Assembly (NCBI RefSeq): GCF_037975245.1
Contig: NC_092566.1
Location: 18,571,001 to 18,635,000 of the forward strand
DNA: 64,000 nucleotides
Direction of reading: 5' to 3'
From: Apostichopus japonicus
Lineage: Eukaryota > Echinodermata > Holothuroidea > Aspidochirotida > Stichopodidae
Below, piece after piece: positions 1-16,419 of this stretch (position 1 is its first letter; each line of letters begins with the position of its first letter). The position numbers were made by a program, and so were the translations under genes. A model generated the notes under the pieces. That model saw only the letters and a list, made by a program, of their open reading frames with translations, was not told the origin of the DNA and searched no databases.

Positions 1-3000
1 AATATGAAGCATTGTAAGGCACGGTGACGTTGGTCATATCAACAAACTGATGAATGGAAGAAACAGGGCCAGTCAGACGGAATCCACCTTCATTCCACAG
101 ACCCTACAAATGTAGAGAAGTTGAATCTTAAAGGTTAGCAAAATCATACAGATCTTATAACTGAATAAAACTATTCCAAAGTCATGGATAAGTTTGTTTG
201 AAATGGGGAAGGATAGTATTAAACTACTTTGTAAAATAAACTGTAGATTCATTACTGGTTTACAACTGATAAAATAGAGGAATTATTGAAAAGAACCAGC
301 ATCTTATTTAATTAAGACAAGCTACAGGTACCAGTAGATATTTACATTTATTTCACATAAATGTGTATCATCCAGCATTACACATTATAATGAAGGGTTA
401 GATGAGCACTCTTGAGTAGTGGTATGGGTTAAGGGGTGACCAAGGTTGTGGTCAGTGAGTAGGGGTGGAGGGTTAAATGAGCCCTCTTGAGGTGTAATGG
501 GGATAAAGGGGTGACTAAGGATGGGGTAAGTGAGGAGGGGTGGGTCGGGGAGTCATCAAGTAAATTATACCAAACACGTGCATCTTGTAAAATATTATTT
601 CTTGGCTTCATGGTTTATATCACTGTCTTGTCTTTCTTGACAATAGAGGTACTTACCATTGCTTTGTCCTTCTGTCTACTGCCGATGATTAAGGTACTTT
701 CAAACATGTCCTTACCAGGTCCAAATGCAATGCATTTCCCAGTCTGTACAAAGAAATGTCAACATTGCAAATTACAATATACTGTACGTTGCTTTATTTA
801 TTAAAGCATTTTGCACAGACAAACAACCCTCCCCCACTCATGCAAACAGATATATGTAAGTTTACTTTTACATTGTCCCCCCCCACACCCCAGGACCCTT
901 CTACCTTCTAGTGGTTTAGTTGTGTCCATTGGTACAAGCTGGTGACATTCAATAGGTTAAATGCTTTGTCACAGACTTCTGTGCTGTGTACCTTGAGTTT
1001 ACATTTGGATCTAATATTTATTGTCAGCTCTCTTTAGATTCCTGTTTCTATGTTTCACTGTCCACAGTACATACATAACCAGCTAGCAACTTTAAGTATT
1101 ATCTTGATATAATAGTTAATTTATAATATAAGAATTAATTTTTATTTCCAACAGACGAAGAAAGAGTAAAACTATTGTACCTTTCCTCCACATGTACTTG
1201 AATCACGCTCACATGGTTTGCCAGTATCAATGCACTTTGCTCCTTGTGTGTTTGGAGAAACATCTCCAAGATGACTCTGTGCAAAGGCAGCAACAAAAGG
1301 ACCCTGAAATACACAGAAAAAAACAATACAGAAATAAAAGTGTCCGTGGAAGCAAGGAATAGAAGATAGGAAGATTGTCAAAGAGAATGTTGAATGTTAC
1401 CCTGACAGATAAACTGTGTACACTACTGAGAGAATAACAGTTTACTAATTATAATTATAATTGACAACAAAAACAAATAATTGCTGAGATATCTCTTGAC
1501 TTTCCCAGTTAGGGTGTATAGTCAGTCATCTACTGCTTTGTAAGGATACTGCTCCAGTACTCTAATGTTTACAGTAAAACTACATAATTAAGACGGTGGT
1601 TCTACATACATGGTAAATATGAGGGAAGCTACAGTATACAGACTTTAAAAAGTCAAATAGAAATCAACTTGACATGATGTAATATATGTGAGTGTCACTG
1701 TAATGAACACTGTGGATTCCTATTACAACCAAAAAGATCATATTGTTTGCCTGAGGCAAGTGTTGAGTATCAAATTACTTTGCCAGTTTTTCCCAGACCA
1801 TTGAATTCTTGCTCCACAGAATAGGACGCAAATCCTTTATTATCTCCACTGATGAGGTGATTGGTGTTATTCATACTAGTGCCATGAACAGCGAACCAGC
1901 TAAAATACGAAAAAGAATAAACAGATAGGTTAAGTGCAAACCAAATCCGAGGGGTTACATTTGAATGCTGACTGGCATAAACCATACTTAATATAGGAAT
2001 AACAGTTTAGATAGGAGCATAATTATGGAGAATAGAAAACCACTAATAGAAGCATTTACCCTGTCTGAACTCAGTCATGATCTAGATATAGGGATCAGAA
2101 GGGCTTTGGGGGGGGGGGGGGGTGGGTGGGAAGGCTAACATACCAATTTATTGGACTAGCCACAAAGGGAAGTGAGGTTAAAGAGAGGAAGACCATCACG
2201 AGAAGGGTTAAGTACAATTTCCAATTTACTGAATGAAATACTTACTTCAGCATTCCAATAGAAACGTTATTTACAGTGTCAATGATTTTCAGATTTGTCA
2301 TTTTATGGTCAGTATTGGTATCATATCTGTGAGAAAAACAACAATAGAGGATCAGAATTGATTTACTTTAGCTGGTATGTCTTATGAGAAGCCGGAAACT
2401 TACAACAGGATGCATATATCTAAGTACTTTGCCCTTTATATATGGTTCCAGTAATGCCTAAACCTTGTTAAATTTATTTGTGTACCTCTGTACATCTGGA
2501 CAGTATGCTGCCTCTTTAAAGATCTTCCACTTACAGCGTTTTTAACTAATATCACTACCTTTATCAGTACTTTAGTTAACAATAAATGATTTGGCCACAA
2601 GGACACCTTACAGTTACATTATACTTGGGACATCTTTTTAAGGAAAAAGCAATTATGATGCTTACATGTCGCGTTCTTTAGCAGGATTTGCTTCATAGGC
2701 AGTGGGACTTCTGTTGATATTGGCATCTTTAAGATCACCTACTGATACATATATGTCTGCTGGCTTCATGTTCTTATCAGCATTGACTATACTCTGTTGG
2801 AATGGAAGAACCAAAGCAATGTCATGTTTAAGCTATATGTGCATACAAGACTTTCACTTCTTACAGTGTGTCGGTTGCATTCTCTTCATGTACTTAATTA
2901 AGTGGGTTCTTAAGTTGTTTTTATTGGAGTGTGTGTTACATTCTCTTTGTGTACTTAACTAAGCGGTTATTTCTTACAGTGTATGTTGTATTGTCTTGTT

Positions 3001-6000
3001 GTTTTTATTCAGTACTAATCACATATGAACAACTAATTGGACAAGTTTAGACTATTATTTCATTATTTGAAATGAAACCTGGAAGATCAAGGCTCAAAAT
3101 TACCATATTGCCATATATGATATTAGTATTAAATAGCATCAGAAATATATCAAAATCAACAGCAGCCTCATTTAACCTTCCAATGGCTTATATCCCTTCC
3201 AATGGTCTTCACTGTGAATATACAGAGACACAAAGTCATCTAACGCACAAGAAGGCAAATGAAGATTGAAGTTTGGCACATAGAATAGAAATTGAATAAG
3301 GAAGAATGCTGACACAGTGTAATGCCATGCGTTTAAGCAGCGCAGCCTTGAAAATAGTGAGGGCGCTTTGCGTTGTACGGCAAAAAGCCAGATCATTTGT
3401 ACGTCTTCATATATACATTGTGCATTCGACTTTGAATTTGATTTTACCTGTTTTTCAAAAGAGTAGGTTTACTTTTCACAACAGAGACAAGTAATTAATG
3501 GCAACCAGAGTGGTAAGTACTATACTCCTGACTTAAGGACCAACATTTGAAAACTTTCATTTCACCTCTAATGACACAAGCAAGTGGAGTTTTATGCCAC
3601 TTTTTATGTCTGGAAAGTGTCATTTCCGGTATCTGAGAGGCACATGTCAAACCTTTTTCTTGCTTGCATTATTTTAGTGCACCACTCAGATAGTGTCATA
3701 GTTGTCCCTGGCAAAAGCTACCCTCCCTACCAACCCCCTCCCCCACTCCCCCTTCCAATGCACACCTACTTGTGTGTAATACTTCCATATTAGTCTGTGG
3801 ATGCAGTTCTCAGTTTAATATTAATGTTGCAAAGTGAGTAGTAGTATATGCAGGATAAGAGATCCCACCTTATGAAGTGAGAATGCAAAAAGTTTGATGC
3901 ATGTAGGGCTACTGTATACATTCAATCACCTTCATCAAGGGATGAGATGTTAGCAAGAGTAGTGGCTTAAGTGTGTCGTTTTGCCTACAAAGCTTTGTCC
4001 GAACATGGTAACTTAGTGATATCATTAGGCCTTAAAATCATAGTCGAGTAAATTTAGGCATATAGCCTATAAATGTGCTGTGCAGAACATACCTGGCTAG
4101 GCTGAGTACGCTCTGGCCTACCTCAAAACTCAGAGTACATGCTAGGCCTAGCCTATACTGCTTATTATGCCCGGCCTTTTGCCAAATTTACAGTGTTGGG
4201 AATATGTTGCAAATGGAGGATGTGTTTGAATATTTGTTCAATAATAGGCTGATATATTCTAGGCTTAAGTTATTACCTAGGCTAACCAAAAGTTAGCCCG
4301 AGGGCAAGGCTACATACATAGGCCAAATGAGAAAGGCTAAACCTACTTACCTAGTATTAAATTGTTAGTGATAAGCCCAGGATATCATACCGGTCATCCC
4401 ATGTTATTCTGGCATGTGGATCTATCGTAAGGGGTACAGTTGTAAGTAAAACGAGGTGGTGATTATTGTTGTCATTAGGTTTTAGTCATATCGGATCCGC
4501 AAGTCGTAACCGGTGTAGGCTAATTATAGTATATATGTCCCCAGGGTTCAGCAGCCGAGCAGACGACACTCGTAAATTAAATAGATTCCTGTGTAATTGC
4601 TTCTACTATCGCTTCCTAAGAATTACCTGTGAAACTGCAGTCCACTGCCACATTTTTGAAGGTTTTGGCACCAAAATGCGGCACACGATATCATCATTTC
4701 GAGTGATTATGTCAACTTAATCACTTTAGTAATGTCAAAGACGTATAGTGTTTGTATTCTTGCCGTACAAGACGCAAAGCGCCACCAGTTGGATGAGTAG
4801 CTTCAGTATATGTCGCATGACATCATTCTTCCAAGTTCAATTTCACCTAACCACAGTGATGCCATCTAAGCTGAGTACCTAATCTGCAATACTTGCTGTC
4901 GATAAGTGGTATCAAACAATGCTATAACAAACCACGCAACATTACATTTCTTGCACTTTCTTACCATTGTTATTCCTGAAACCAGGGTATCAAAAGTCTC
5001 CTTGACGTATCCCAGACTGGTGACATCATATAGGACGTAATTCAGAAATCCTGCTGGAGTTGAATGTGTGTGGGTTCCACTGATTGCTACATTTTCCTCA
5101 GTGTACATGCTGCCAAATTTAACTTTGAGATTTTTGATCACCTGCAAAAAGTAAAAACATACATTTCTGCACAATGGACTGTCAGATCATCTGCACCAAC
5201 TGATGTAGAGTTACATAAGTAAATAGTCAATTGTATACTATGTGATTCCATTTGTGCCTACCACTGTCATGTACCATTGCTGCTATGTACTCTTGCTGAT
5301 ATGTACGATTGCTGCTACGTACAGTACTGTAACAAGCGTATTGTGGTGTTTAGGAGTTCTAGTCTATGCTTATCTGCGAGGGCTTTCCTGCGGAGCGAGG
5401 CGTAGCGAGAAGTAGCAAAGAAAAGGAACATACACGATGTGTTGCGTGCATTAAGTACATTCTGTATATTGACGAAGTGTCTCACTCCAGACTCGGCACT
5501 CGAATCTGATAAGATTTTGGAAATTGGTTGAAAAATGACCGAGATATAAGGATTGTCATAAGAATTGCGGACGTGCCCCCTCCACCAGACTATACAATAC
5601 AAGTACATACAAAACACATGTATACATTTTGCATTTTGCAATTATACAGTGCTATGCCGATATTTATAGCTTTACTTCTGTAAGGAAGCCTGTAAAAAAC
5701 ATAATATTTATTAGATTTTAGTGAAAAAAAAATGTGCGAGATGATTTTTGAAACAATGAAGATTTTTCACCTGTTTTTCGGTTTTTGGGCGGGTTTTGGC
5801 AATATTCCGAAGATAATTCAAATGTCCAATTCTCTAAAGCCCTGATCTTTTCAGGGTAGTTTTTTTTTAGATTTTCTTTGAAAAAAGAAGTCAAAAAGTA
5901 AAATTTTCACACTTTTTGAATCAAACAAAGTTTAAACCATTTTTTTTTAAACAAATAAACATCAATAGCACCCCCTACAAAATAGGTTTTTTTTAAGAGA

Positions 6001-7029
6001 TTTATATTTCAGCTTCATTCTAACACTCAAAGCAAGTCTATAGCTAGAAGAGTTGGGAAGACACATTTCTCGAAAAGTTAGGTTTTGGGGGGCATATTTC
6101 GCCCAGTAAAAGTTCAAGGAATTTTAACTATCGCTTCAAAACCATACATTGTCAGATGTTACAGTACTGTCATGAAAAAAACTAAACATATAGAACAGCA
6201 GCGTCATGCCAAAAGCATTTTATGTCATAGTAACAGCATTATCACGTCAAAAGCATGCAGTGTCAGAAGTATCAGTATTATAATGCCACTCATATTGATG
6301 TAAATACAAACCTGTGCGGTAACTCCTTGACCCTGCATCCCACAATCAACACTCACAAAAACCACTCTCTTCTCTGGGTTACTACGGTGCGAAAAGATAA
6401 ATGCTCTGCTGTAGATTCGGAGATGTATTCCTCCTGTGACTTGTGATGGATTAGCATATCCCATCTGAAGAGGCAAACATAGTTTAAGTTTTATTGATAG
6501 CAAGATTTAAATAGTTTGGAAACAGTGAAATCAATGCATCGTCTGTTACACCTCATTCGAAACTGGTCAGATTACCGGCATTAGACGTTTCTCTTTGCGC
6601 GAGTCTTCACACCCTTTAATCTCTCTGCCGTGGCCTCGCGGATACACAGTCGCGGTGAAATCAAATGTTTCTTTAGTGTGTGTCTAAACAAGCTGGGTGA
6701 TATGCCGGCAGTAAAGCCGTTAAGTTGAAGTATTAATTTGACAATCAGTAAGAATTGCCACCATGTTATTGTAGGTCTTGTTCCTGGGCATTAATAGTGT
6801 TAGATATACCTTGAATTTAGCCCAAAACTAAGTAGACCTAAGCCTAATGAACACTAACTGTTATAAGCTATTGTAAATTGTAGTTTACCATGTTCACATC
6901 TGCAGCAGGGCCAGTAACATCAGAGATTCCAGCACCAACGATATATTCGGCATTTCCTGGGTCTGGAGTGGTGGTTTCCGCGCCAATAAGAATGGAACAA
7001 AATGATAGAATTAAAAAAACAACTTCCAT
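1..7029 (-). CDS. ASAH2: Neutral ceramidase (ASAH2-type), 5' nine exons, partial at left edge
   Basis: Secreted or membrane-bound N-acylsphingosine amidohydrolase that splits ceramide into sphingosine and fatty acid. Coding exons read on the minus strand are 7029-6889, 6464-6312, 5141-4965, 2793-2666, 2326-2246, 1899-1779, 1303-1181, 743-657 and 103-1; every junction has AG/GT signals and the phases agree. They give 371 residues, about half of the usual length. Residues 1-17 form a hydrophobic signal peptide and the domain begins near residue 29 (YIVGAGISDVTGP). Zinc-ligand motif GTHTHS is at 120-125 and a second conserved His at 232 (WFAVHG). The family hexapeptide GDVSPN is at 280-285; Ser283 matches the known nucleophile. 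The mucin-like stalk of mammalian ASAH2 is missing: only a short ETTTPDP stretch separates the signal peptide from the domain. The remaining 3' exons lie outside the window. No break was seen. Family recognition is by memory of the human protein. Confidence 0.93.
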
Positions 7030-7070
7030 AACTCTGCTGCTGGTAAACGAAAAGTCGAAGTTTTGTACTT

Positions 7071-7625
7071 GTTAAATGTAGCTGCTGCAGTGTAACGTTA
7101 GACTAAGCTAGGAATGAATATGTAATTTGTAGGCTTAGCCTGTGTGTGTTTGTAGTAGTGATTGGTGAACTCGTGACATCATGACGTCTAACCAACCAAC
7201 TACGGAGGTTTTGTTAGATCGGTGCTCCAAGTCAATCGTTCTTGTTAAATGTGTCTACTGTAGCGTAACGCATCGTTAGACTAAGCTAGGAATGAGTGCC
7301 GAGCCTGAGTTTGTTGATAGTGATTGGTGAACCCGTCATGACATCATGACGCCTTACGGTGGCTTAATGGAGACATGGGTCCTCAGAATTTTGACTTTAA
7401 AAGTCAAATTTTTTACTTTTATCTCAAAACTCGAAACTTATACTTTTGTTGTTGTTGACATTTTAAGACAAATTTTAAAGATAAAAAGTTAATATTTGAG
7501 ATAAAACGTAAACATTTTGAAATTTGGGAACCCCCTTTTCTTTCATATTAAGCATTTTAAGCCACCGTATGATGTCACAAAATATAACCCACTGATAGAG
7601 CGGTGCTCCCAGTGAATCTTTATGC
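7071..7625. repeat. Duplicated block upstream of the ceramidase gene, second copy split by a MITE
   Basis: A block beginning GTTAAATGT at 7071 recurs from 7244, period 173. Both copies carry TTAGACTAAGCTAGGAATGA, GTGATTGGTGAAC and a CRE/ATF-like GACATCATGACG run. The second copy is interrupted at 7355-7569 by a small transposon and resumes with the GATAGAGCGGTGCTCCCAG segment, which matches GTTAGATCGGTGCTCCAAG of copy one. The block starts 42 bp upstream of the ceramidase ATG, so it probably covers its promoter; that role is inferred. Confidence 0.8.
7355..7569. mobile_element. 215-bp MITE, Tc1/mariner-like ends
   Basis: The ends are perfect inverted repeats: TACGGTGGCTTAA at 7355-7367 and TTAAGCCACCGTA at 7557-7569. 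If the outer TA is the target duplication, this fits Tc1/mariner-type insertion. The inside is AT-rich, has no ORF, and contains a further internal inverted pair (TTTTATCTCAAA / TTTGAGATAAAA), so the transcript could fold into a long hairpin. It sits within the second copy of the ceramidase upstream duplication, so it arrived after that duplication. Confidence 0.72.
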
Positions 7626-8165
7626 CAGCATTAACCTGGACTAACTATGTCAATGGGGAGACGTTCAATCTCGTATACCAACCATGAAGGGTCATGTGAC
7701 GTGCTCCCTTGTAGCACTCAACTTTTATAGTAAAAGATCTACTTAAGGGGGAGGGGTCACGGAGTATACACCCATTCATTTATAATGCACCCATTCAATT
7801 ATAATTACAGTCATGCAGATGAAGTTGGCACGCGCTCACTGAGATTCTACATTGCGCGTTAATTCGGATCTATCTCTGCATGCGCCTTCCATGAACTGTG
7901 TATATATGCGGGCACGCTTCCTCACGCTTTATCATTCGGCTTTGGCGTTAATGCGTTTGTTTCATCTTACAATTTGAATTTACACGTACACCGAGTAATT
8001 AAACCCAGTCTTTAATTTAGCCCCAGTCTTTAGTTTGCATAAATTTTCATCTAATAACTTCTATGCAGGTATCAGTCAGTGTAGCTATCCAGTAATTCGG
8101 CCGTGTTTGGGTTTACAGTACACCACTGTGCAAAGATCACCATTCCGTGATGTTTAAGTTACAAA
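7570..8165. other. Intergenic, no gene seen
   Basis: It holds the tail of the duplicated ceramidase upstream block (to about 7625) and then unremarkable AT-rich sequence. I found no splice-supported exon on either strand. Confidence 0.5.
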
Positions 8166-8438
8166 GTGGCTATTCTTACAACTAGTCGTAACAATAATTC
8201 CCTTTTGCGCGTGCGCAGTTGCTATTTTTCACGACTAGGAGTACTATTTTTACGACCAGGAGTAACAATAATTTCCGGTTAGGGTTAGGGTTAGGGTTGG
8301 ATTGAGGGTTAAAGTTAGTGTTAGGGTTACCCCTACTACATGCGCAGTTGCTTTATTTACTTTGAATTCGCATGAATTCGCCGACGTCGTAAGAATAGTT
8401 TATAAATAATTGGTACAACTAGTCGTAAGAATAGCCAC
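8166..8438. mobile_element. 273-bp MITE with about 20-bp terminal inverted repeats
   Basis: The left end GTGGCTATTCTTACAACTAG at 8166 is matched in inverse by CTAGTCGTAAGAATAGCCAC ending at 8438, with one mismatch in 20. The related core ACGACTAGGAGTA / ACGACCAGGAGTAACAATAA is repeated inside. A short (TTAGGG)n-like run lies at 8278-8300 within the element. There is no ORF and I could not identify a target-site duplication, so the superfamily is open. Confidence 0.65.
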
Positions 8439-11400
8439 GGCCTTTAAGTTATAATCATGGCCCGTGAAAGCAGGTAAGATTGTACCGCATACTCCCGTTG
8501 ACTTGAACCACTACAGACTTTCTTCAACTCTGGATAATTGCTGTGAACATTTCTAACAAAATATGAACTTATACATTCAACTGTGAGGGAATATGTTTTT
8601 TATGCATAATGCACTATTATGTAACGTTGGATATATTGTGATTTTAATTCCTTTAGGCTACAAACTTGTAGTTTCAGTCTATTATGGAACACCCTCCACA
8701 GTGTAGGGCGGTTCTGAAAGTGATCATAGCTTAGGCCTGTCTGATATATGTATCCACGAGTCTGCGGTAAACTATTCGGCTCGCGTGTACATGAGAAACT
8801 CAACTGCATGGCGACCAAGGAAGATCACAATGGATCAGAAAAAAAAGTAAAATTTGATCTTCAGTACTTTCAAATTTTCAGTGAGAATTTGAATCCTGAC
8901 ATCTGACGGAATTTCAATGATAAAATAAGATGTGAAAGGCAACACTAGACTACATAGTATAGCCATTTAGAGGGCCAATTTGTGCGTGCGAATACACGAT
9001 CGGTAAGGATGATATAGTAGGCTAGCTTTAAGCTTGATTCATAAATCAAATAGAGGTGTGTGAATAAACACCCCAATATATGTTCTGTTCATGATTGCAT
9101 CCAAGCCGTCTGTAAGCACGATGGCATACCTTACTTGCACGTAAGTATAATCGCCACCAACTGCTTTAAGGGGTGCCTCGGGTCCCCTACCCTATCACCC
9201 ACTTCCTATGAACTCGTGTTCACTAGTTGATTTATATTGATAATGCACAGGCAAAATTGGGTGGTTGATGTCGTTATGTTTTCGCTAAAAATTTGGCAGT
9301 GAATATACTTGTTTACAGTCTTGAAACCAGCACACGCTGTAAGCGAAAAGAAGAAAACAAAAATAAAGTAAACATTCTTGTGTTAAGTCATGGATGTAAT
9401 TACTTTTGGTTTTGCTATTAATCTCATCATCGGATTGTGTTCGTTTTGCTGTTGTTTCATATATTTGCAGGTAAGCCAAGTTACCCTTTTCTCTGTGTTT
9501 AGTGGCTATTCAAGCTTATTCTGAGAAGTGTTCGCGTGATCTTAGGAATTCGTTGTTGTTTTTCATGCATGGGGAGGTGGGTTTCAAAACGTTTATGATA
9601 ACACACACAAAAATGGAATAAAGGAAGGCTTACAGAATAACCGGTTTAATTTATTTTTAAATTTGTTAAATTCATCACAGTGCTAGTGATAAGAAGTGAT
9701 CTCACAAATTGAACGCCCACACTCGTATGATCTGGTCCTCATTGGTGCATCGTAGAGCCAACCACATTATTTGGTATAAGGTTGAAAGAAATTACTCGGT
9801 GCTGGAATTCAGATATCTAAAATAGGATCTCACCTGCACCACGAATACACATAAACCAAAATAGTTATCTAGCGACATGTTATTTTAGCATGATTAAGCC
9901 TGCATGGTGTATCACTGACTGCCAAACAGCGCCGTGAATGTTTACATTGCACTGAAATCAATGTAACTCGGTGAAGGAACTTCAGTGGGCGACAGAATAT
10001 ACAGGACAAAGTCCACAAATGAATTAAACCTTAAAAAATAACATCCAAGTTGATGTGAATCATGCACGGTTTATCAAATGATTTACTTTAAGATTATAAA
10101 ATGTGTGGTACGTATTCATAAACAAGAACAAATTGTATCTTGTAACCAGTGATTGGTCAACAAACTGCATGCCAAACTGCAGAGAACGAACCAACCAAAT
10201 AACAAAGACATGGTCGTAACTGCGTGTATACTTCAATACTTAACTAAGCGAGAACAGGGGGTCAGGTTGGGGGGGGGGGGGAGGTATCAGTGTTTCAGTC
10301 CCGCCTATCTATGCATGTAACAGCACCAAAATCAACAGGGAAAATCACTACGTCATGGAATATCATTGTACCAAGAACCAACTCGACAAAATTTACGGTT
10401 CTTAAGATTTCATGCCCGTCACATCATACACTGCAGATTTCATCACAAAATGTGGGCACGTGACCACTTTGATATCATCATTCCGGAGGCAAATCGATCA
10501 CCGTGCACTCACGAATTTTGAAGTACATACAAAAGAAGTTCGAACTTCTTGAAGTTGAATTTTAAACATATCTAAATCGAAATGCTTCTCGCGGTGTCAT
10601 TTTATCATGTTAATGGGAAGATTGTTTGTAATTACAATGTGGTAATAGAGATATCAATATAGATAACAATGTATATTTAAACACGTCACTGACGTCTGAT
10701 GGAGTCAACACACTTTCATGTGAACGAAAGAAAGAATAGCCCTATTAGTGTTGGTTTGATGTTCGATGCCAGACATAGTTGTGATTAGTATACTGTACTT
10801 GAACGAGAGAGCGAACATAATCCCCCCCCCCCCTCCCCATTTTCCAATTATCGTTGCTCAGGCAATGAAGGTTAGTTCAATATAACCATGAACTTAACAT
10901 AGTACGTATGGCTTACGTCATCTAGGTTACTGGGATACTGAATAAATATGTATGCTTAATTGTTGATAATCTGAGTAAGCTAATCATCCGAAGTTCATTT
11001 TTGAAATTGAAAGACAAACAGCTGATTACCTATTAATATCTTTTTGCTTTTTCTAGCTGGCACGGCGTAGGACGTTTATTTCGTCAGCTTCATCAGTCTA
11101 GCCCCGGAGACGTATATAGCCGAACGGTATTTGGATCGCTACAATAATCGGTGTCGATATATAGGTTCGTTTGATTTCATCTTTCAATGTTTTATTATCA
11201 ATTAAGGTTCTGTTAAATTTAACTCACTTGTCTGTCCTATCCACCACCAAGTGTATATAATATAAGACACGTGTAACGTTATTTCCAGAAATGACGAGTT
11301 AGTGTGGGCTTGTAGTGTCTGGTGTGACCCATTGATGAATTTGTTAAACCAATGCATCTTTTTAACACTGGTAACTTGTTTCATTATCCGTGTTGCTTGC

Positions 11401-11744
11401 CTTGAACATCAGGCATCTTATGGTGACTTGATTAGGAATGTATCATCTCCACGGACAACGTCTGGTGATCGCTAAACACGTGAAACACTGCGTAACAACA
11501 ACTGGTGTTCCACTAGTCTTATCTAATTCTCACCTATTCTCACCAATTCTCTCTCCCACACACATGTACACACACATGCTTGTATGACATTCAGACCGAG
11601 GACCCCATTGTATTTTCCATTGTTCAAATCCACGTACAATACCCCATACAATAAAATTCTTCCGAGGACGTGGTAATTCTTTAGAAATCACAACCGAGGA
11701 CCTGGAATTCTTTTGTTCAATTCCTCGATCAGATACACACACAC
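8439..11744. other. Intergenic, no gene seen
   Basis: No conserved protein, RNA gene or convincing exon was recognised. It contains poly(G) near 10269 and poly(C) near 10822. Short ORFs such as the minus-strand one at 8600-8818 show no family features. Confidence 0.45.
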
Positions 11745-11755
11745 ATATATATATA

Positions 11756-11842
<87 letters not shown>

Positions 11843-11974
11843 AAAATTGTATAAATTGTATGTATAAATATGTATTGTATGTATAAATTCCAATATATTT
11901 TCTAAAACTTACTCCTTTTTGTCAATTATGAGTCACATCTTATTTCTCTGGTTTTCTCTAATAAAAATAATAAT

Positions 11975-12011
<37 letters not shown>

Positions 12012-12085
12012 TATCGTTATGAGTTGGAAAATCCAGAACAGTGAATATATATATTTATATATATATATCTATATATATATATATC

Positions 12086-12181
<96 letters not shown>

Positions 12182-12190
12182 TAGATATAT
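11745..12190. repeat. (TA)n microsatellite tracts
   Basis: Long TA runs at about 11745-11832, 11980-12004 and 12040-12190, with some GATA interruptions. The last run abuts the left end of the transposon at 12191. The tract at 14789-14926 abuts its right end, so both probably belong to one microsatellite split by that insertion. Confidence 0.9.
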
Positions 12191-14929
<2,739 letters not shown>

Positions 14930-15017
14930 TGTAGCAAATGTTCAAAGTAGAACACGACAGAGTGCTCAATTCCGCGTTATGAAGAAGAGCGTAATGTAAA
15001 TTTTGAATTTTGCAGCC

Positions 15018-15065
15018 AAACCTCTACTCAGAGTTTCATGCTTACTAGCAATCGTCAGGAGGTGT
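15018..15065 (-). ncRNA. Hammerhead ribozyme (Penelope-type), type I
   Basis: On the minus strand the order is stem I ACACCTC, core CTGACGA, stem II TTGC-TAGTAA-GCAT, GAA, stem III ACT-CTG-AGT, cleavage base A, then stem I return GAGGTTT. Stem I pairs at 6 of 7 positions; stem II has three pairs above a T/T contact; stem III has three pairs. Minimal hammerheads like this are established in the terminal repeats of Penelope-like elements. Position and strand fit: it lies just past the 3' end of the element's GIY-YIG coding part. The second copy at 28373-28422 has different stem sequences that still pair. Activity is inferred. Confidence 0.8.
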
Positions 15066-16200
15066 ACTAAAAAGCTATCTCTCTTTCATCTTAGTCTTGA
15101 CTTTATTTTGGGGGTGTTTTGGTTGGTGTCTGCAGCTTGCGAGGATTTCAGACCTTTTGTTCAGGAGATTAGGGATAGAATGATCTATTATTGCTAGTTT
15201 CTCGGCCTGGCATAGATTACAAGAACCTGAGCTGTTGATCAATGTATTTGATCTCCTGACAATGGACCAGGAGATTTGGAAGGCTCTATTGCTTTCTTTT
15301 AGAGACCAAACATGTTTTGAAAGCTCAGTCTCTCCTTGATAAATCTTCAGGTTGAACGACTTTTTGTGGTTATTGAACCTTGTTTTGAACTGCCCTCCGC
15401 ACATACCAATATAAATAGACTTAGAATACCCGGCAGTCACTTCCGCTTTGTATACTATGGAAGGGGTCAAGCACTCTCCTCCGAGGGGGCAGGTCTCTCG
15501 CATTCTGCAGTTGCATCCATGGTTGGGTGGGTTTTCAACGGCCTTTGAAAGAACTTTTTTATTGTGGCTGTTGATAAGAGCCTTTGCGTTTCTCATGCAG
15601 CTGTAACTTAATTTGAGGGTATTTTTGTTGAATATTTGATGGAGCCTGTGTCCTGGGGGAAAGTGCTTGGCCACTACTTCAGAAAAGTTTTACCGATGTT
15701 TGTCTTTACAGTTTTGCTAAATGGGGGGTTAAACCATGTGATTTTCCTGGTTCTTTTGTTCCTTTTCGTTGAGGCAGGCCGGGTTTCTGGTTCGAATTTG
15801 AGGTCGCAGTGGTAGCCACTTGAGATGAGCGCCTCTTTGTATGCTGGTGACGCTTCGTTGAATATGCTTTCTTTGCATGATAGGCTGCTTAATCTCTTGT
15901 TTACGGCTGGGGGGATGTTCTTTATGATGCCTGGTGGGTGATCCGAGTGTGAATGGATGAAGAGGGGGTTGTCGCCTGGTTTTCTGTAGGGGGCGAACGA
16001 TCCGTTGGCGAGATTCATTGTGATGTCTAAGTAGTTACCTGTAGGTTGGTTTCGATGGTGACCTTCAGGCCAAACTTGTTGAAAAGTTGAGTGACCTCTT
16101 TACGTTTCATGTCGGCTAATCGGCCCGAGCGGGTCCTGAGTGCGGCCAGGCCGTCATCACGGTACAAGCCCACATCAGCTGGGTTAAGGTGCTGCTTCAT
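15066..16200 (-). mobile_element. Penelope-like retroelement, broken, 3' part (RT end plus GIY-YIG endonuclease)
   Basis: Three adjoining minus-strand stretches resemble a Penelope-like element read 5' to 3'. The reverse transcriptase palm is near 16165 ([12 protein letters not shown], carrying the YxDD catalytic pair). The RT thumb side lies at 16018-15674 (ANGSFAPYRKPGDNP, SHSDHPPGIIKNIPPAVNKRL). The C-terminal GIY-YIG endonuclease lies at 15674-15075 (SIVYKAEVT, then SIYIGMCGGQFKTRFNNHKK and a Cys pair NLCQAEK). The stretches are in different frames, so the copy is broken; the 5' part is absent. It lies between two (TA)n tracts and is followed by a hammerhead motif. Confidence 0.85.
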
Positions 16201-16347
16201 ATATATATATTTATATATATATATATAGATATATATATATAGATATATATATATAGATATATATATAGATATATATAGATATATATATAGATATATATAG
16301 ATATATATATATATATATAGATATATATACATATATATATATATATC
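16200..16347. repeat. (TA)n/(GATA)n microsatellite
   Basis: TA-rich tract with regular GATA interruptions, between the truncated 5' side of the Penelope-like element and the first sulfotransferase-like gene. Confidence 0.9.
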
Positions 16348-16419
16348 TGACATCTTATAGATATATATCTATTTATTAATCCATATCCATTCAATTATAT
16401 TTCTCTACAGTTAACAGCA

